This document shows, piece by piece, positions 15,901 through 24,460 of a stretch of DNA of 26,518 bases. This DNA is from a virus. Both the position numbers and the translations under genes were made by a program. The stretch covers positions 1 to 26,518 of the IMG/VR virus record IMGVR_UViG_3300024999_000342. One strand, given 5' to 3'. Below the pieces are notes generated by a model that saw only the letters and a program-made list of their open reading frames with translations, did no database searches and was not told the origin of the DNA. Positions within the stretch are counted from its first letter, which is position 1, and each line of letters begins with the position of its first letter.

Positions 15901-18900
15901 AATATTGAAGAAATTGAAGTAAAAGTAGATGATAGTCTTCAAAATCAATTAGATTCAACAGAAGAACATTATGAAGATATGATGAAATTAATTAATAATT
16001 TCTTTGAAGTTATTTTAAATTCTAATAGTGATTATAATTCAGATATTGAGAATAAATCAGAGTTATCATTAAATAATCAATTTAGTGAATATAAATCATT
16101 TTATTCTAATTTATCATCATTAATTACATCTTCTATGAAGAATGCCAGTGTAATTCAAAAAGGTTATTTGCAAGATATGTTGAATAATGTAAGTAATTTT
16201 AATAGTGATTTAGATGTTGATATACCTTCTAGTAATTCTGGTAGCAATTCAAATACAACTATAAAACATAATGCTGATGGTTCATATTATATTTTTGATA
16301 AAAATGGTAATAAAATTGGTTGGGGAGCAAAAGGTACAGAAGGATATGCAAAAGGAACTCCTAAATATGGAACACCAAACGATGAATTATCACAAGTGTC
16401 AGAAAAAGGTAGAGAATTAATAATTAATCCTGATGGTAAAGTAGAATTATCAGGTGATAATGGGCCAGAACTTCGTTATTTACCTAAAGGCACACATGTA
16501 ATCCCTAATAAAGAAACTGAGGAACTCCTTAAAAATCGTTCATTTGCTTCAGGAACAGAAGGTTATGATAAACTAATAGAAATATTGAGTAATGCTGAAG
16601 CTTTAAATGCTGAAAAAGTAATTCGCAATTATTCTGGTAGTGACTATAGTGGATATGAGCAATATTTGCCTGGGCATATGGATGAACTACAATCTTCAAG
16701 TTGGATTCCAATGGCTAAATATGAGAATGGGAAAATAGTTGATTTTATTCAGAGTATATCTGTTAATCAAGTTGATGAAATTTTAGCATTAGTTGAAAAA
16801 GGTTATCAATTTGTAGATAAAGATATGGTTACTTTATTTACAGCAGGTTTAACTAAAGCTCAAACTGAAGCAACAGCAGTAATTACAAGACAATCTAATG
16901 AAATATCAGGTATTTTAGTTTCTAGTAATCAAGGATATAAAGATGTTATGGATACTGTCAATGGAGAAATTTCTGCATTCCAAACAGAATATGCTACGAT
17001 GAATAACAATATTGAAGCAATGCAAACCAATGGATCGTCTGATGCTGAAATATTAACCGCAACTCAAACTAGAGATAAAAATGTAAATGAAAAAACATTT
17101 AATTGGAATAATGAATTATTCACAGCAAAGGAAACTTCTGCTAGAGGAACTATCGCTGAACTAACTGAGTATATGAATAATAATACTTTAACTGAGGAAG
17201 CTCAAACTCAAGTAAGAGAAGCAATTCAAACTCAAAATGAGATTATCAATCAAGCATTAGAACAGCGTAAACAGAATGTAAGTGAATATTTTACTTATCA
17301 ACAATCATTAAGAGATAAAGATTTGCAGAATTTTACTGATTCTCAAGATGATATTCAATTCTCAATTGATATGACCGATGAAAATGATTATTCTACACAA
17401 ATTAATTTATCTGAACAAATGATTGGTAAAGAAAAAGATAAATTGAATTTATTAGAATCACAAAAGGAAGAATTAGTAAAACAGCGTGACGAGTATAAAG
17501 TCGGTTCTTACGAATGGAATAATCTTAATAATCAAGTTGAAAATTATGGTGAATTAATTGAAGATGCAACATTAAATGTTAAAGAAAATGGAGAAGCACT
17601 TTCTAATTTAAAACTTGATTCTATAATAAAACCAAATGAAGGGAATCAATCGCTATCTGATACTGCAATATCATATTATCAAAAAGTTCTAGAATATCAA
17701 GAATTAATTGGTGCAAGTTCTGAAGATCAAATAGAAACTCAAAATACTATATTAGGTATTCAAAAGTATAAATTATCATCATTAACTTCTGAAAAGACTC
17801 AATTGCAAGAATTGTTAGCAAAACAAGAAGTTGGATCTGAGTTATGGAAAGAAACAAGGACTAAGATTGATATTGTTACTTTAGGTATTCAAGATGCAAC
17901 AATTGCTGTAGAACAAACAAATCAAGAAATATCTAAAATTGATTTTGGTTCTATAGTTAAACCTTTTGATGATGCTCAAGCCAATCTAGATACACAAATT
18001 TCTAAAAATGAAAAACTTATAAATCTTTATGAGTTACAAGGAAAATCACAAGAAGAAATTTCTGCTTTAGTGAAAGAAAATGTTGAGAACTTACAGGAAA
18101 AATTAGTATCAGAAGAAGCAGAATTAGTTGCATTAGAAGCAAAATTAGCAACTCAAAAAGAAGGAACTGAAGAATGGAAAGAAACTAAATCTGCTATTGA
18201 TAATGCAAATGATTCTATTTTAGATACTAAAACATCTATAACTCAAGCATATAGTGATATTGCTGATGAAATCATTGAAGCATATAAGGAAGCATATAAG
18301 AAACAGGAAGAAATTGCATTAGCATCAATTGATAAGCAAAAAGAAGCATATGATGAATTAATTGATGATAAAATCAAAGCTTTGAGTGATATTTCATCTG
18401 ATACGGATTATGAAGAAGAATTAACAGAAGCTCAAAATGAGGCGATAGAAACACAATCTAAAATTGATGCTTTGTCTTTAGATGATTCTATTGAAGGAAA
18501 AGCTAAGAAATTAGAATTGGCTAAAACATTAGCAGAACAAGAACACGCTATTGCAAAAATGCAAAGACATAGAGATGTATCAGAGCAGACTAAAAGTTTA
18601 GAAGAGAAAAAAACTAAGAATGCTAAAGCAGTTGAAACTCAAAAGCAAATAACAACTGCTTATTATGATGGTTTGATAAATGATGATAAAAAATATGCAA
18701 ATATTCGTCAACAAATTTATGCAGGTAATTTTACAGCAATTCAAACTGATTTTGCCATATTCAATGCTAATTTTAAATCTCAAAATCAAGCAACTGTCGA
18801 TGCTTTAGGATTAAGTTGGCAAGGATTACAAAGTATTATTGATAAGTTAACGACTAGTCAGAATTTATTAAGATCATTGCCTCCTATTCCAGTTCCTGTA

Positions 18901-19551
18901 CCTGTACCAACTCCTGAACCTAAGCCTATTCCTGTACCAATCCAAACACCATCTAGTATAACACAAGAAAATACTGGAATTAAAGGTACTCCAAAGGTTG
19001 CAGAGGCAATAAGTGAAGTAATTACTGTAAAAGCTGAAGATTTCAAAAATAAAGTTAAAATTGGTACTAAAATATATGATATTTTAGATATGAGTGCCAT
19101 CAATTTAGCACTAGATAGTGGATTAGTCCCAAAAACATTTACTAATGGTAAATGGGTTGATATGTTTGATACTGGTGGTATAACTGGAAATTGGGGAGAT
19201 TCATCTGGAAAATTGGCATTGGTACATAGTAAAGAAAGGATATTATCGCAAAATCAAACACTTAGTTTTGAAAATTTAGTTAAAAATCTTCCTTCTATTA
19301 CAGGTGTTCTTGATAAATTGATGGTCAATAATCCTTTAAGTAATATAATGAATAATTTTAAGATTCCAGATTATAGCAGTATTATGAAACAAATTCCTCA
19401 ACAAAATATGGAGTTTAAATTTGATAATCTAATAAATGTAGAGGGAAATGTTGATAGAGATGCTTTGCCAGATTTAAAATCCATAGCCTCCTATACAATA
19501 AACGAAATGAATAAAACATTCAATCGCAAGGGAATTTTGAGACGAAAATAA
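9907..19551 (+). CDS. Tail tape measure protein (3214 aa)
   Basis: A giant tape measure protein that sets tail length and lines the tail tube. The N-terminal 550 residues are coiled coil with two tandem 95-aa repeats (319-508). The TP901-type core follows (about 580-800), including MGTTTTAVMRGLEVFSTYN and VSVQELSGMLGTLVETTRRS. Hydrophobic segments lie at about 940-970 and 1055-1095. Long Glu/Lys/Gln-rich coiled coil fills most of the rest. A YAKGT...GRELIINPDG...LPKGTHVIPN block at about 2145-2180 and a DTGGITGNWGDSSGKLALVH block at about 3088-3107 both look like tape measure C-terminal motifs, so the protein may be an extended or fused form. Three 110-aa repeats cover about 2498-2788, and a proline-rich PVPVPVPTPEPKPIPVP linker follows at about 2995. 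No lytic transglycosylase or M23 peptidase motif was found, unlike SPbeta YomI. GAGGTGG precedes the ATG; the stop lies inside a terminator stem. Confidence 0.92.
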   Translation: MADDFSGILIKIDIANSQKIINTQMTEIQNWFKNNHNLKIDLNISDSALKGLEKLGKEFGNTTNGIRSGWKDITRDIEKLNNIKNIKIDMVEKDGISRAVQKVGELKTATGQTVQITQKLIQVHDDAGKVIGEKWVESTRKIKRLNQDTINKMGQDLAKFKAEFQNNILKLDGSKSNSFISPNDAKALRELKAELGGIDIRGFNVPQDLTAKLNEIKSSFDKIKISADNAMKATKSLGTGNTGTSTETINKISIEIENLIKQYKAANISAKEFMDKGIKLAGNTDIDQRIKLLNVLKTAQKEYDSVINQESKTNSSISNNVYAQQKQALEGVYSLIIKKMDAEKKGQIELSAELQKQLQLEGQKYALATKNIKSGGLTDSAREIELLNTKLSLQTELNNRKTKEIDITRQNNQNNAYAQLEQSLKNILDLSSKRIDAEKRGHVELTAQLQEQIRLEGQKYATARQDIRSNGLSDSSREVEFLNLKNTLQTEYNNKKIREGDISRQNALDNQHWLSIQQQDFASQTTKFAQQKSGLYNTSEFERLQREMAALTPTTENVRQRVENLRASFRSLDAEAVSNGLNNANKSAMSFGESIQVAAYKMGIWLGVGNLIFGVISQLKQSLVFLSDMNQGFTNMSLEMTDVNLNFNEITQSANNYAIAMGTTTTAVMRGLEVFSTYNSTLEESIKKTQAAAIMSNITGQSMTDSADQLMGTLAQYRLGAEDALGIVDTIASVARNLQVDFPKAVSEISNGMRTVGAVSAEAGVSVQELSGMLGTLVETTRRSGSQVANGLKMIFSRLGNVGEDTNPEEFVRIEKSLYNIGITMKDSATSIKPASVLLQEIASRWSTLNDIERQATATAVSSIHQRNIFVSLMQNYDKVLQNTTSATDANGVALQKQDIYMKSLKAHTSEFVASLQGLYLSMANQDTLKGLVDTGTGIVNVFSNLSSVLGTIPVLLGTAVVGIGLFSSKFREGVMGSVGHLKVLQMEMVKTNSTSVIGFKGFATAGLLDNMKNFSDRLRAIRTQLSIDAVFAGTSSNVSRLGTAFQALTGRTIGYTTAMIGARIATIAWQATLTVGLSFAISFIISKIINFTQKTEKAKEAFETLTKSISQLKKETSEIPSLISQYEELFPKLNKTTEEKEKLSTATARLSSLFGDSVIQLDSEGKAIEVDIEYVKQLTQAKKDLLIAQQQELASKFNSMGKDQYDEILEKQTRIKEINAEIAKNDNKVASLKNFDDPITGYINEKRIKGIQEATAELAEERKTLTGESSEIQKTLSQEAHAFDQSSDSANKLSQSLINNLAKATFDSGKGFDELKDTMEVFKNPEISEIFKRISEDMTKGASAEKATKDIHDMSYALVKNNVDLDIASALLKIFKDAMKLDNAPETIANLKDMTVSSKELADSLKDVTSVATDVSKAMEEYNETGKLSASTIVDLVTKYPELIDQLKVENGQLTLNKEAVQGLLDVRINGMITALEAEKTFTSNQAEQTKVRISNLIAEAEAIRQRNNALNALPTFLSKPTLNPSTGTIWLNEEDKMRAEANALQSQLNADNGVDDKISAMKALLGNIKSAANSGSYNPYKKEKEEKELSIQSLTESLLAQIKVESDLQKAKSDSIQKELEQAKSAKDYQLTLIKTNELVASQAEELRLLNSARDKVNQLKDSSISSSKFGDTSRWFTGESNEESTTFVKEKNAETNEKVRASMDEEFKSMQLLRNGWVSYTKSIEENTEKQKENQSLLNKINQEFINSEIELSKARMSLLNEGSIEYNSELSKQISLYNELIETQDKLSAEYLNTQSTIKSLLTSDLTSNYDKSIETINESLESYSTKLDETLTASEERIEKYNLNLSNLDFDMSLLQSSDYSEKINLLNDAIDESSDKANRLATEFNRLSKTTVYSEEDAEKLRTRLQSLKNEMQSTNKQTIEYVKTLEEAQFSQITSEAKLAQDEIDRLTYRINSNRTLLEDGMLSGTSLSFDFTLPNGNTLDLSSITNNSLDNIEEIEVKVDDSLQNQLDSTEEHYEDMMKLINNFFEVILNSNSDYNSDIENKSELSLNNQFSEYKSFYSNLSSLITSSMKNASVIQKGYLQDMLNNVSNFNSDLDVDIPSSNSGSNSNTTIKHNADGSYYIFDKNGNKIGWGAKGTEGYAKGTPKYGTPNDELSQVSEKGRELIINPDGKVELSGDNGPELRYLPKGTHVIPNKETEELLKNRSFASGTEGYDKLIEILSNAEALNAEKVIRNYSGSDYSGYEQYLPGHMDELQSSSWIPMAKYENGKIVDFIQSISVNQVDEILALVEKGYQFVDKDMVTLFTAGLTKAQTEATAVITRQSNEISGILVSSNQGYKDVMDTVNGEISAFQTEYATMNNNIEAMQTNGSSDAEILTATQTRDKNVNEKTFNWNNELFTAKETSARGTIAELTEYMNNNTLTEEAQTQVREAIQTQNEIINQALEQRKQNVSEYFTYQQSLRDKDLQNFTDSQDDIQFSIDMTDENDYSTQINLSEQMIGKEKDKLNLLESQKEELVKQRDEYKVGSYEWNNLNNQVENYGELIEDATLNVKENGEALSNLKLDSIIKPNEGNQSLSDTAISYYQKVLEYQELIGASSEDQIETQNTILGIQKYKLSSLTSEKTQLQELLAKQEVGSELWKETRTKIDIVTLGIQDATIAVEQTNQEISKIDFGSIVKPFDDAQANLDTQISKNEKLINLYELQGKSQEEISALVKENVENLQEKLVSEEAELVALEAKLATQKEGTEEWKETKSAIDNANDSILDTKTSITQAYSDIADEIIEAYKEAYKKQEEIALASIDKQKEAYDELIDDKIKALSDISSDTDYEEELTEAQNEAIETQSKIDALSLDDSIEGKAKKLELAKTLAEQEHAIAKMQRHRDVSEQTKSLEEKKTKNAKAVETQKQITTAYYDGLINDDKKYANIRQQIYAGNFTAIQTDFAIFNANFKSQNQATVDALGLSWQGLQSIIDKLTTSQNLLRSLPPIPVPVPVPTPEPKPIPVPIQTPSSITQENTGIKGTPKVAEAISEVITVKAEDFKNKVKIGTKIYDILDMSAINLALDSGLVPKTFTNGKWVDMFDTGGITGNWGDSSGKLALVHSKERILSQNQTLSFENLVKNLPSITGVLDKLMVNNPLSNIMNNFKIPDYSSIMKQIPQQNMEFKFDNLINVEGNVDRDALPDLKSIASYTINEMNKTFNRKGILRRK
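10861..11430 (+). repeat. Two tandem 95-residue repeats in tape measure N-terminus
   Basis: Residues 319-413 (NNVYAQQKQALEGVYSL...) and 414-508 (NNAYAQLEQSLKNILDL...) align over 95 positions without gaps. Shared landmarks are DAEK-x-G, EL-A-LQ, LEGQKYA, GL-DS-RE-E-LN and DI-RQN. DNA identity has decayed, so the duplication is old but the period is kept. Confidence 0.85.
17398..18270 (+). repeat. Three 110-residue repeats in tape measure C-terminal half
   Basis: Units start at 17398, 17728 and 18058, exactly 330 bases apart. Aligned without gaps, all share G(S/T)xxW at unit positions 36-40 and Leu at 16 and 26; the first two also share DSIIKP/GSIVKP near the unit end. The third unit is shorter or diverged after about 70 residues. 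Confidence 0.8.
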
Positions 19552-19589
19552 GAAGAGAGTAAAACATTTGCTCTCTTCTTCTTATTTTT
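19550..19589 (+). terminator. Terminator overlapping tape measure stop codon
   Basis: The arms AAGAAGAGAG (19550-19559) and CTCTCTTCTT (19571-19580) form a perfect 10-bp stem followed by CTTATTTTT. The stop TAA reaches into the 5' arm. Because Dit follows within 70 bases and has no obvious promoter, this is probably a partial terminator lowering expression after the tape measure gene. Confidence 0.75.
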
Positions 19590-19618
19590 AAATAAAATGT
19601 TTGGAGGTGAAAAATAAT

Positions 19619-20392
19619 TTGATAAATATGAATTTTATATTTGATAATATTTCTTCGGAAGATATGGGGTTATATATTGTTAGAATAGGAAATTCTGGAG
19701 AAATATCTTCTCCTTTTATTCCTGCTCAAAATATCATTGAAACAAAACTATATAAAAAACACACACCTTTATTTCACAGAATAGAGAAACAACCTTTAGA
19801 ATTTGAAATAACTTGTTCATTACTAGAAGGAGAATTTACTCCTGAAAAGAAAATGGAATTGAGTCGTTGGCTTTGCAAAGAAACTTATTGTGAATTTATA
19901 TCTCAGGATAATCCAAATTTAATTTATGAAGTTATAATGACAAATCAATCAGACTTGCTAACTTTTGGAAATCTTCAAGGTTATTTTACTATTCAATTTA
20001 GGGCAAACAGCCCGTGGGGTTATTCTCCAGTTTATCAAAACAATTTCGATTTAAGTGAAATAACTATTCCAACAGTTATAACAATAAATAGTTATTCAAA
20101 TGCTGTAGAATATCTTTATCCAGAGATCGAATTCACATTAAGTGGCACAAATACAGGAATATCTTTAAAAAATCTTAGTAATGCAGGAGAAACATCTACT
20201 TTTATAAATTTAACAGTAGGAGAAAAAATATACATAAATAATGAAAGAAAGCAAATTATAAGTGATTTAGGACTTTATCGTTTAGGTAATTTTAATAAAA
20301 AATGGTTTCGTTTAGTATATGGAATAAATCGCATCGAAATTACAGGAAAATGTACAATATCATTCAGATACAGATTCCCATTATTGGCTTAA
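19619..20392 (+). CDS. Distal tail protein (Dit-like)
   Basis: A 257-aa protein directly after the tape measure, matching Gram-positive siphovirus distal tail proteins (Sipho_tail family; SPbeta YomH is the comparable gene). The N-terminal beta domain includes NFIFDNISSEDMGLYIVRIG, then PLEFEITCSLLEGEFTPE and MELSRWL; the middle reads GYFTIQFRANSPWGYSP, a pattern common in Dit proteins. It forms the hub between tail tube and tip. The start is chosen as TTG at 19619, eight bases after GGAGGTGA; an upstream in-frame TTG at 19601 overlaps that binding site, and ATG at 19628 is too far from it. The following gene uses the same GGTGAAAATAAT-TTG arrangement. Confidence 0.78.
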   Translation: MINMNFIFDNISSEDMGLYIVRIGNSGEISSPFIPAQNIIETKLYKKHTPLFHRIEKQPLEFEITCSLLEGEFTPEKKMELSRWLCKETYCEFISQDNPNLIYEVIMTNQSDLLTFGNLQGYFTIQFRANSPWGYSPVYQNNFDLSEITIPTVITINSYSNAVEYLYPEIEFTLSGTNTGISLKNLSNAGETSTFINLTVGEKIYINNERKQIISDLGLYRLGNFNKKWFRLVYGINRIEITGKCTISFRYRFPLLA

Positions 20393-20421
20393 TAAATGTC
20401 ATAAAAGGGTGGTGAAAATAA

Positions 20422-23400
20422 TTGTTAGGAGATATAAATCGTAATTTAGAACCAATAGAATATGATCTTATACTGTGCAAGCCTGATAAAACACAAATAG
20501 GTGTTTTAAATGCAGAAAACATATCTATTGATTTTAGATTTCCTACAACAGATGAATTAAATTTTAGTGTTTTTTATGGTGAGAATTATTATGATTTAAT
20601 CAAAGGTGATTATTTAATTCTTCTAAATAATGAGAAGTATTTCATTATTGATAATCCTGAAGAAGTTGGAAATGGAACAGAGGTTAAAAATATTCATTGC
20701 TATTCTTTAGAATACATGTTAAATAAGAAAAATGTAAGAGGATATAAACTTGTATCTCGAAAACTTTATAGTTTAACAGATGAATTAGATACAGATGGAT
20801 TCCAATTAGGGGTAATGAATTATGTAAAAACAATAACTAGTTGGAAATTAGATATAAATTCTTTTACAAATTTCACAGGGATTAATTCAAAATATAGATC
20901 ATTTGACATAAGTGAAAAATCACTTTTTGAATTTCTAATTAATGATGTACAAAAAGCATATGAATGTATTTTCTTATTTGATACATTGACAAAAACTATT
21001 TCTGTAAAATCAATAGATGATATTCAAGGAAATAAAGGATTATATATTTCAGAAGATAATTATATACAAAGCATTAATAAGAAAATAAAAAATGATGAGA
21101 TAAAAACAAGATTATATTGCTATGGTAATAATATAAGTATAGCAGAAATTAATCCAACGGGTATGCCCTATATCGAGAATTATACATTTTATAAAACATT
21201 AGAATTTATGTCACAAGGATTAATTACTGCTCTAAATGCATATGAAGCGAATCTAGATTTTAATTCTCAAACATATGCAGATTTATTGAATGATTTAGAT
21301 ACATTGTATGGTGAATTTGATATTCTAGATAATGAATTAACTAATTCTAAAACAGCATTAACCATTGTAGAAACTAGCTTAGATTTAGCAATAAAGAATA
21401 ATGAAAGTTTAGTACAATTAAATATTGACTTAACAAATGCAGAAAACAATGTTGCTTCTAAACAATTATTAGTTGATAATAAACAATTAGAAATAGATGC
21501 AAAATATGTTGAAATTAGCGATTATAATAATAGTGTTAAAATTTCTAATTATCTAAATACAGATGCATTAGTTGAAGAGTTTGATTTTTTTATTAAACAA
21601 GAAACATGGGAAGATAATAACTATGTTGAAGCAACAGATTTATTAGATGCAGGGAAAAAGAAATTATTGAAACTTTCAACTCCTCCATTAATTTTTGAAA
21701 TAGAAGTTATTAATTTCTTAAATGTTGTTGAATGTCAACATGATTGGGAAAAATTAGTTTTAGGAGACATTGTTTCAATTGAATTTTCTAAATTTGATGT
21801 GGATATTGAAGTAAGATTAGTTGGATATACACATAGTCCTAGTGAAAATAGCTTAAAATTAATTTTCAGTAATAAAGATGCAATTGATGATCCTTTTATT
21901 TATCAAACAGATTTGGTTAGCAATGCAATTACATCGAGTACAACTTTAAGTTATAATAAGGCAAGTTGGGATAATAAAGCAAATTCTAGTGCTATTACTG
22001 AATTGAGAAATGAGAATATTGATGCAACATTGAAGCAAGTGTTGGCTGGAAAAAATCAAAGTATGATTATGAATGGTCGCGGGCTGTGGTTAAAGGAAAT
22101 AGATGATAGTGGAAATATATCACCTGAACAATTAAGGATTATTAATAACGCAGTTGTTTTAACTAAAGATAATTTTCAAACAGCGTCTACTGCGATTTCG
22201 CCAAATGGCATTAATTCGGGGACTTTAATTGGAAATTCAGTAATTGGAGTATCAGGATTATTTGAAAGTTTAACTGTAGTTGATACAGGTGGTCAACCAA
22301 TTGCTAAAATTGGAATATATGGAGATAATAAAAGAGGGATTCAAATTAGCAATGGAAATTTTGAAATATTGCCATCTACAGGTGTTATTTCAAACGGAGT
22401 TGAACTTGGTGACACTGGCCTAATTATATCCAAGACAAATGGAACAACATCTTTAACTCACAGAACAATATTAAACGCAACGGATGGATTTAAATTTCAG
22501 AAAAATTCTGGAACATTTTCAAATCCATCATGGGAGAATGTAGTATATATTAATGCTGATACTGGTAAATTAAAATTAGTGGACATAGAAGCATCAGGGT
22601 CGATTGAAGCTTCAAGTCTTTCAGCAACAACAAAATTATTAGTTAATAACATTAATATTGTAGACCTTATTACAAACGGTTTAAATGCACTCGCTAATGC
22701 AAACACAATAAATGGTGGAGCGATTATAAATGGAACTCTTAGTGCTAGTAAAATAATTACGAGTGAATTAGAGGTTGGTACAAATGTTGCAATGGGAACT
22801 GTAAAAGCAGGTAAACTGCAAGATTTTAATGGCACAAAAACAGTTCTAGATTTATCAAATGGAACAATGCGTTTTGGAACAAGTGATGTTGATTATAAAT
22901 TAAAATTTGATGGAACTAATTTAGTTTTTGGAACAGGATCAATTACTTGGAACAATTTAGATTCTACAACTCAGACTAATCTTGTTGGCCCTCAAGGAGT
23001 TACTGGTTCCACAGGTGCACAGGGCGTCCAAGGAAATACAGGTGCAACAGGAGCACAAGGAATTCCTGGAGTCGATGCTAATTTATTAGATTGGGTATCG
23101 GCTTGGAATGGAACAAAAACTCTTATTGGTTCAGATTATGTTGTAACTCCTAAGATTTTTACAGGTACAACAGTTGGTGGAATAACTGGCGTACTTATGG
23201 GCAATGTTAATGGATTTAATGGTATTGCAGGTTATAATGCAGGAACAAGAACATTTTCTGTTGATGCTACAACTGGATTATTAACTGCGATAGGAGCAAC
23301 GATTAATGGAAAATTCACTATTAATAATTCAAATAATTATGAAATATTTTATGCAAGACCATATAGTGACAGCACTAGTGGAGCGATTGTGGATTTAAAG

Positions 23401-23784
23401 ACAAGTACAGGTAATCTTGGTATACAACTTTTTAGTGTAGGAGATGGTTATAGTCATGAAATAAGAATGTACAATAGTCCTACTTATTATGGAATGAGTT
23501 TAGAAAGCGGATCAAATAAAGGATTAAAATTCTATAATTCCACAGGCCAAACATATATCGGAGGTTTAGGAACATATTCTGATGGATCAATGTATCTTCA
23601 ATTAAAGACACCAACCTCTAATCAAATATGTTCAATTGATAAAGATCAAGCTATTTTTAATACAAAAGTAGGTATCAAAAATAATAGCCCTGTATATGAT
23701 TTAGATATAATAGGGGATATAAATTTTACAGGAAACTTATATCAAAATGGTTTGTTATATACTGCGACTGCCAAATTTGCTTAA
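20422..23784 (+). CDS. Tail tip (Tal-like) protein fused to collagen-like tail fibre region
   Basis: A 1120-aa protein. Residues 1-500 resemble the N-terminal region of prophage tail proteins of the Tal/endopeptidase-tail type, with a coiled-coil insert at about 290-375 and a return to beta structure (LVLGDIVSIEF, EVRLVGYTHSPSENSLKLIF). Residues 500-855 are repetitive Gly/Asn/Ser-rich beta strands (INGGAIINGTLSASKIITSE, GKLQDFNGTKTVLDL) typical of fibres. A collagen-like stretch of nine G-X-Y triplets lies at 856-883, followed by a C-terminal receptor-binding-like region ending in SPVYDLDIIGDINFTGNLYQ. No S74 chaperone-protease domain follows. It starts at TTG 20422 after GGTGGTGA, like its upstream neighbour. 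It likely sits at the tail tip and contacts the host surface. Confidence 0.82.
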   Translation: MLGDINRNLEPIEYDLILCKPDKTQIGVLNAENISIDFRFPTTDELNFSVFYGENYYDLIKGDYLILLNNEKYFIIDNPEEVGNGTEVKNIHCYSLEYMLNKKNVRGYKLVSRKLYSLTDELDTDGFQLGVMNYVKTITSWKLDINSFTNFTGINSKYRSFDISEKSLFEFLINDVQKAYECIFLFDTLTKTISVKSIDDIQGNKGLYISEDNYIQSINKKIKNDEIKTRLYCYGNNISIAEINPTGMPYIENYTFYKTLEFMSQGLITALNAYEANLDFNSQTYADLLNDLDTLYGEFDILDNELTNSKTALTIVETSLDLAIKNNESLVQLNIDLTNAENNVASKQLLVDNKQLEIDAKYVEISDYNNSVKISNYLNTDALVEEFDFFIKQETWEDNNYVEATDLLDAGKKKLLKLSTPPLIFEIEVINFLNVVECQHDWEKLVLGDIVSIEFSKFDVDIEVRLVGYTHSPSENSLKLIFSNKDAIDDPFIYQTDLVSNAITSSTTLSYNKASWDNKANSSAITELRNENIDATLKQVLAGKNQSMIMNGRGLWLKEIDDSGNISPEQLRIINNAVVLTKDNFQTASTAISPNGINSGTLIGNSVIGVSGLFESLTVVDTGGQPIAKIGIYGDNKRGIQISNGNFEILPSTGVISNGVELGDTGLIISKTNGTTSLTHRTILNATDGFKFQKNSGTFSNPSWENVVYINADTGKLKLVDIEASGSIEASSLSATTKLLVNNINIVDLITNGLNALANANTINGGAIINGTLSASKIITSELEVGTNVAMGTVKAGKLQDFNGTKTVLDLSNGTMRFGTSDVDYKLKFDGTNLVFGTGSITWNNLDSTTQTNLVGPQGVTGSTGAQGVQGNTGATGAQGIPGVDANLLDWVSAWNGTKTLIGSDYVVTPKIFTGTTVGGITGVLMGNVNGFNGIAGYNAGTRTFSVDATTGLLTAIGATINGKFTINNSNNYEIFYARPYSDSTSGAIVDLKTSTGNLGIQLFSVGDGYSHEIRMYNSPTYYGMSLESGSNKGLKFYNSTGQTYIGGLGTYSDGSMYLQLKTPTSNQICSIDKDQAIFNTKVGIKNNSPVYDLDIIGDINFTGNLYQNGLLYTATAKFA
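22987..23070 (+). repeat. Collagen-like G-X-Y repeat in tail fibre gene
   Basis: Nine consecutive Gly-X-Y triplets plus a closing Gly (GPQGVTGSTGAQGVQGNT, then GATGAQGIPG) in the Tal-like protein. Such stretches form triple helices in phage fibres and are recombination hotspots between fibre genes. Confidence 0.85.
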
Positions 23785-23803
23785 AAATATTTTTAATAAA
23801 AAT

Positions 23804-23832
23804 TTGTATTTTTAACTTCTTTTGTATATAAT
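23804..23832 (+). promoter_or_regulatory. Promoter of secreted Ig-like protein gene
   Basis: TTGTAT (23804-23809), 17-nt spacer, TATAAT (23827-23832), 30 bases before the ATG at 23862. Confidence 0.7.
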
Positions 23833-23861
23833 AGTAAAAAATACATTGGAGGTTTTATAAA

Positions 23862-24452
23862 ATGAAAAAATTGGTATATTTTATTTTATCCATTTTTATT
23901 ATTTTAATTTCACCTTTTTCTACCTTTGCATCTTCTGCATCTACCACCGTATTGCCGGATAAAGTTTGGGCAGTTACATTTAGTAAATCTTTAGAATCAA
24001 ATTCGGCAAAACAAAATATTAGTGTGCGGAAATTTAATGAGCAAATGAATCAATGGGATATATTTGAGATACAACCTATCGTTGAAAACAACAAAGTATT
24101 AATTAATCATGAATCACCTTATGAGGATGGCAAATATGAACTTAAAATTAGTAAAAATATTAGCAGTGCGAAAGGGGAAAAAATGAATAATGATATTAAT
24201 TTCAGTTTCACAGTACAAACAGAATTAATTTGGCCTATTGAATTTATAGATAGACCTTGGATTATTGGGAGAGGGGAAGTTGTTAAGGTTTTTATTGACC
24301 CAAAGTTAACCAATGAAATTAGTTCAGTAACGGTAATGGGAGTTGAAGCAACCTTAATGTCTTATGACATAGGATTATGGAGAGCAGAAAATGTTGGTAA
24401 TAATATTAAATTAGAAGACCTTCAAGGTAATATAGTGATAACTTATAAGTAA
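23862..24452 (+). CDS. Secreted Ig-like (SbsA/Big-type) protein, moron-like
   Basis: A 196-aa protein with a classical signal peptide: MKK, a hydrophobic core LVYFILSIFIILISPF, then STFA with likely cleavage after Ala23. The mature part begins with a bacterial Ig-like fold of the SbsA/Big_5 kind (VWAVTFSKSLESNS, YEDGKYELKISKNISSAKGE, INFSFTV). A second beta region starts near WPIEFIDRP. No LPxTG or membrane anchor is seen. GGAGG precedes the ATG. It has its own promoter (23804-23832) and strong terminator (24461-24498) and lies just after the tail genes, the usual layout of a moron, meaning a gene expressed from the prophage that alters the host surface. A structural role in the virion cannot be excluded, but the signal peptide argues against it. 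Confidence 0.75.
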   Translation: MKKLVYFILSIFIILISPFSTFASSASTTVLPDKVWAVTFSKSLESNSAKQNISVRKFNEQMNQWDIFEIQPIVENNKVLINHESPYEDGKYELKISKNISSAKGEKMNNDINFSFTVQTELIWPIEFIDRPWIIGRGEVVKVFIDPKLTNEISSVTVMGVEATLMSYDIGLWRAENVGNNIKLEDLQGNIVITYK

Positions 24453-24460
24453 AAATACAG

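Noticed and set aside
9907-19551. Cell-wall lytic domain within the tape measure, as in SPbeta YomI
   Set aside because: No lytic transglycosylase or M23 metal-binding motif was found on reading the protein.
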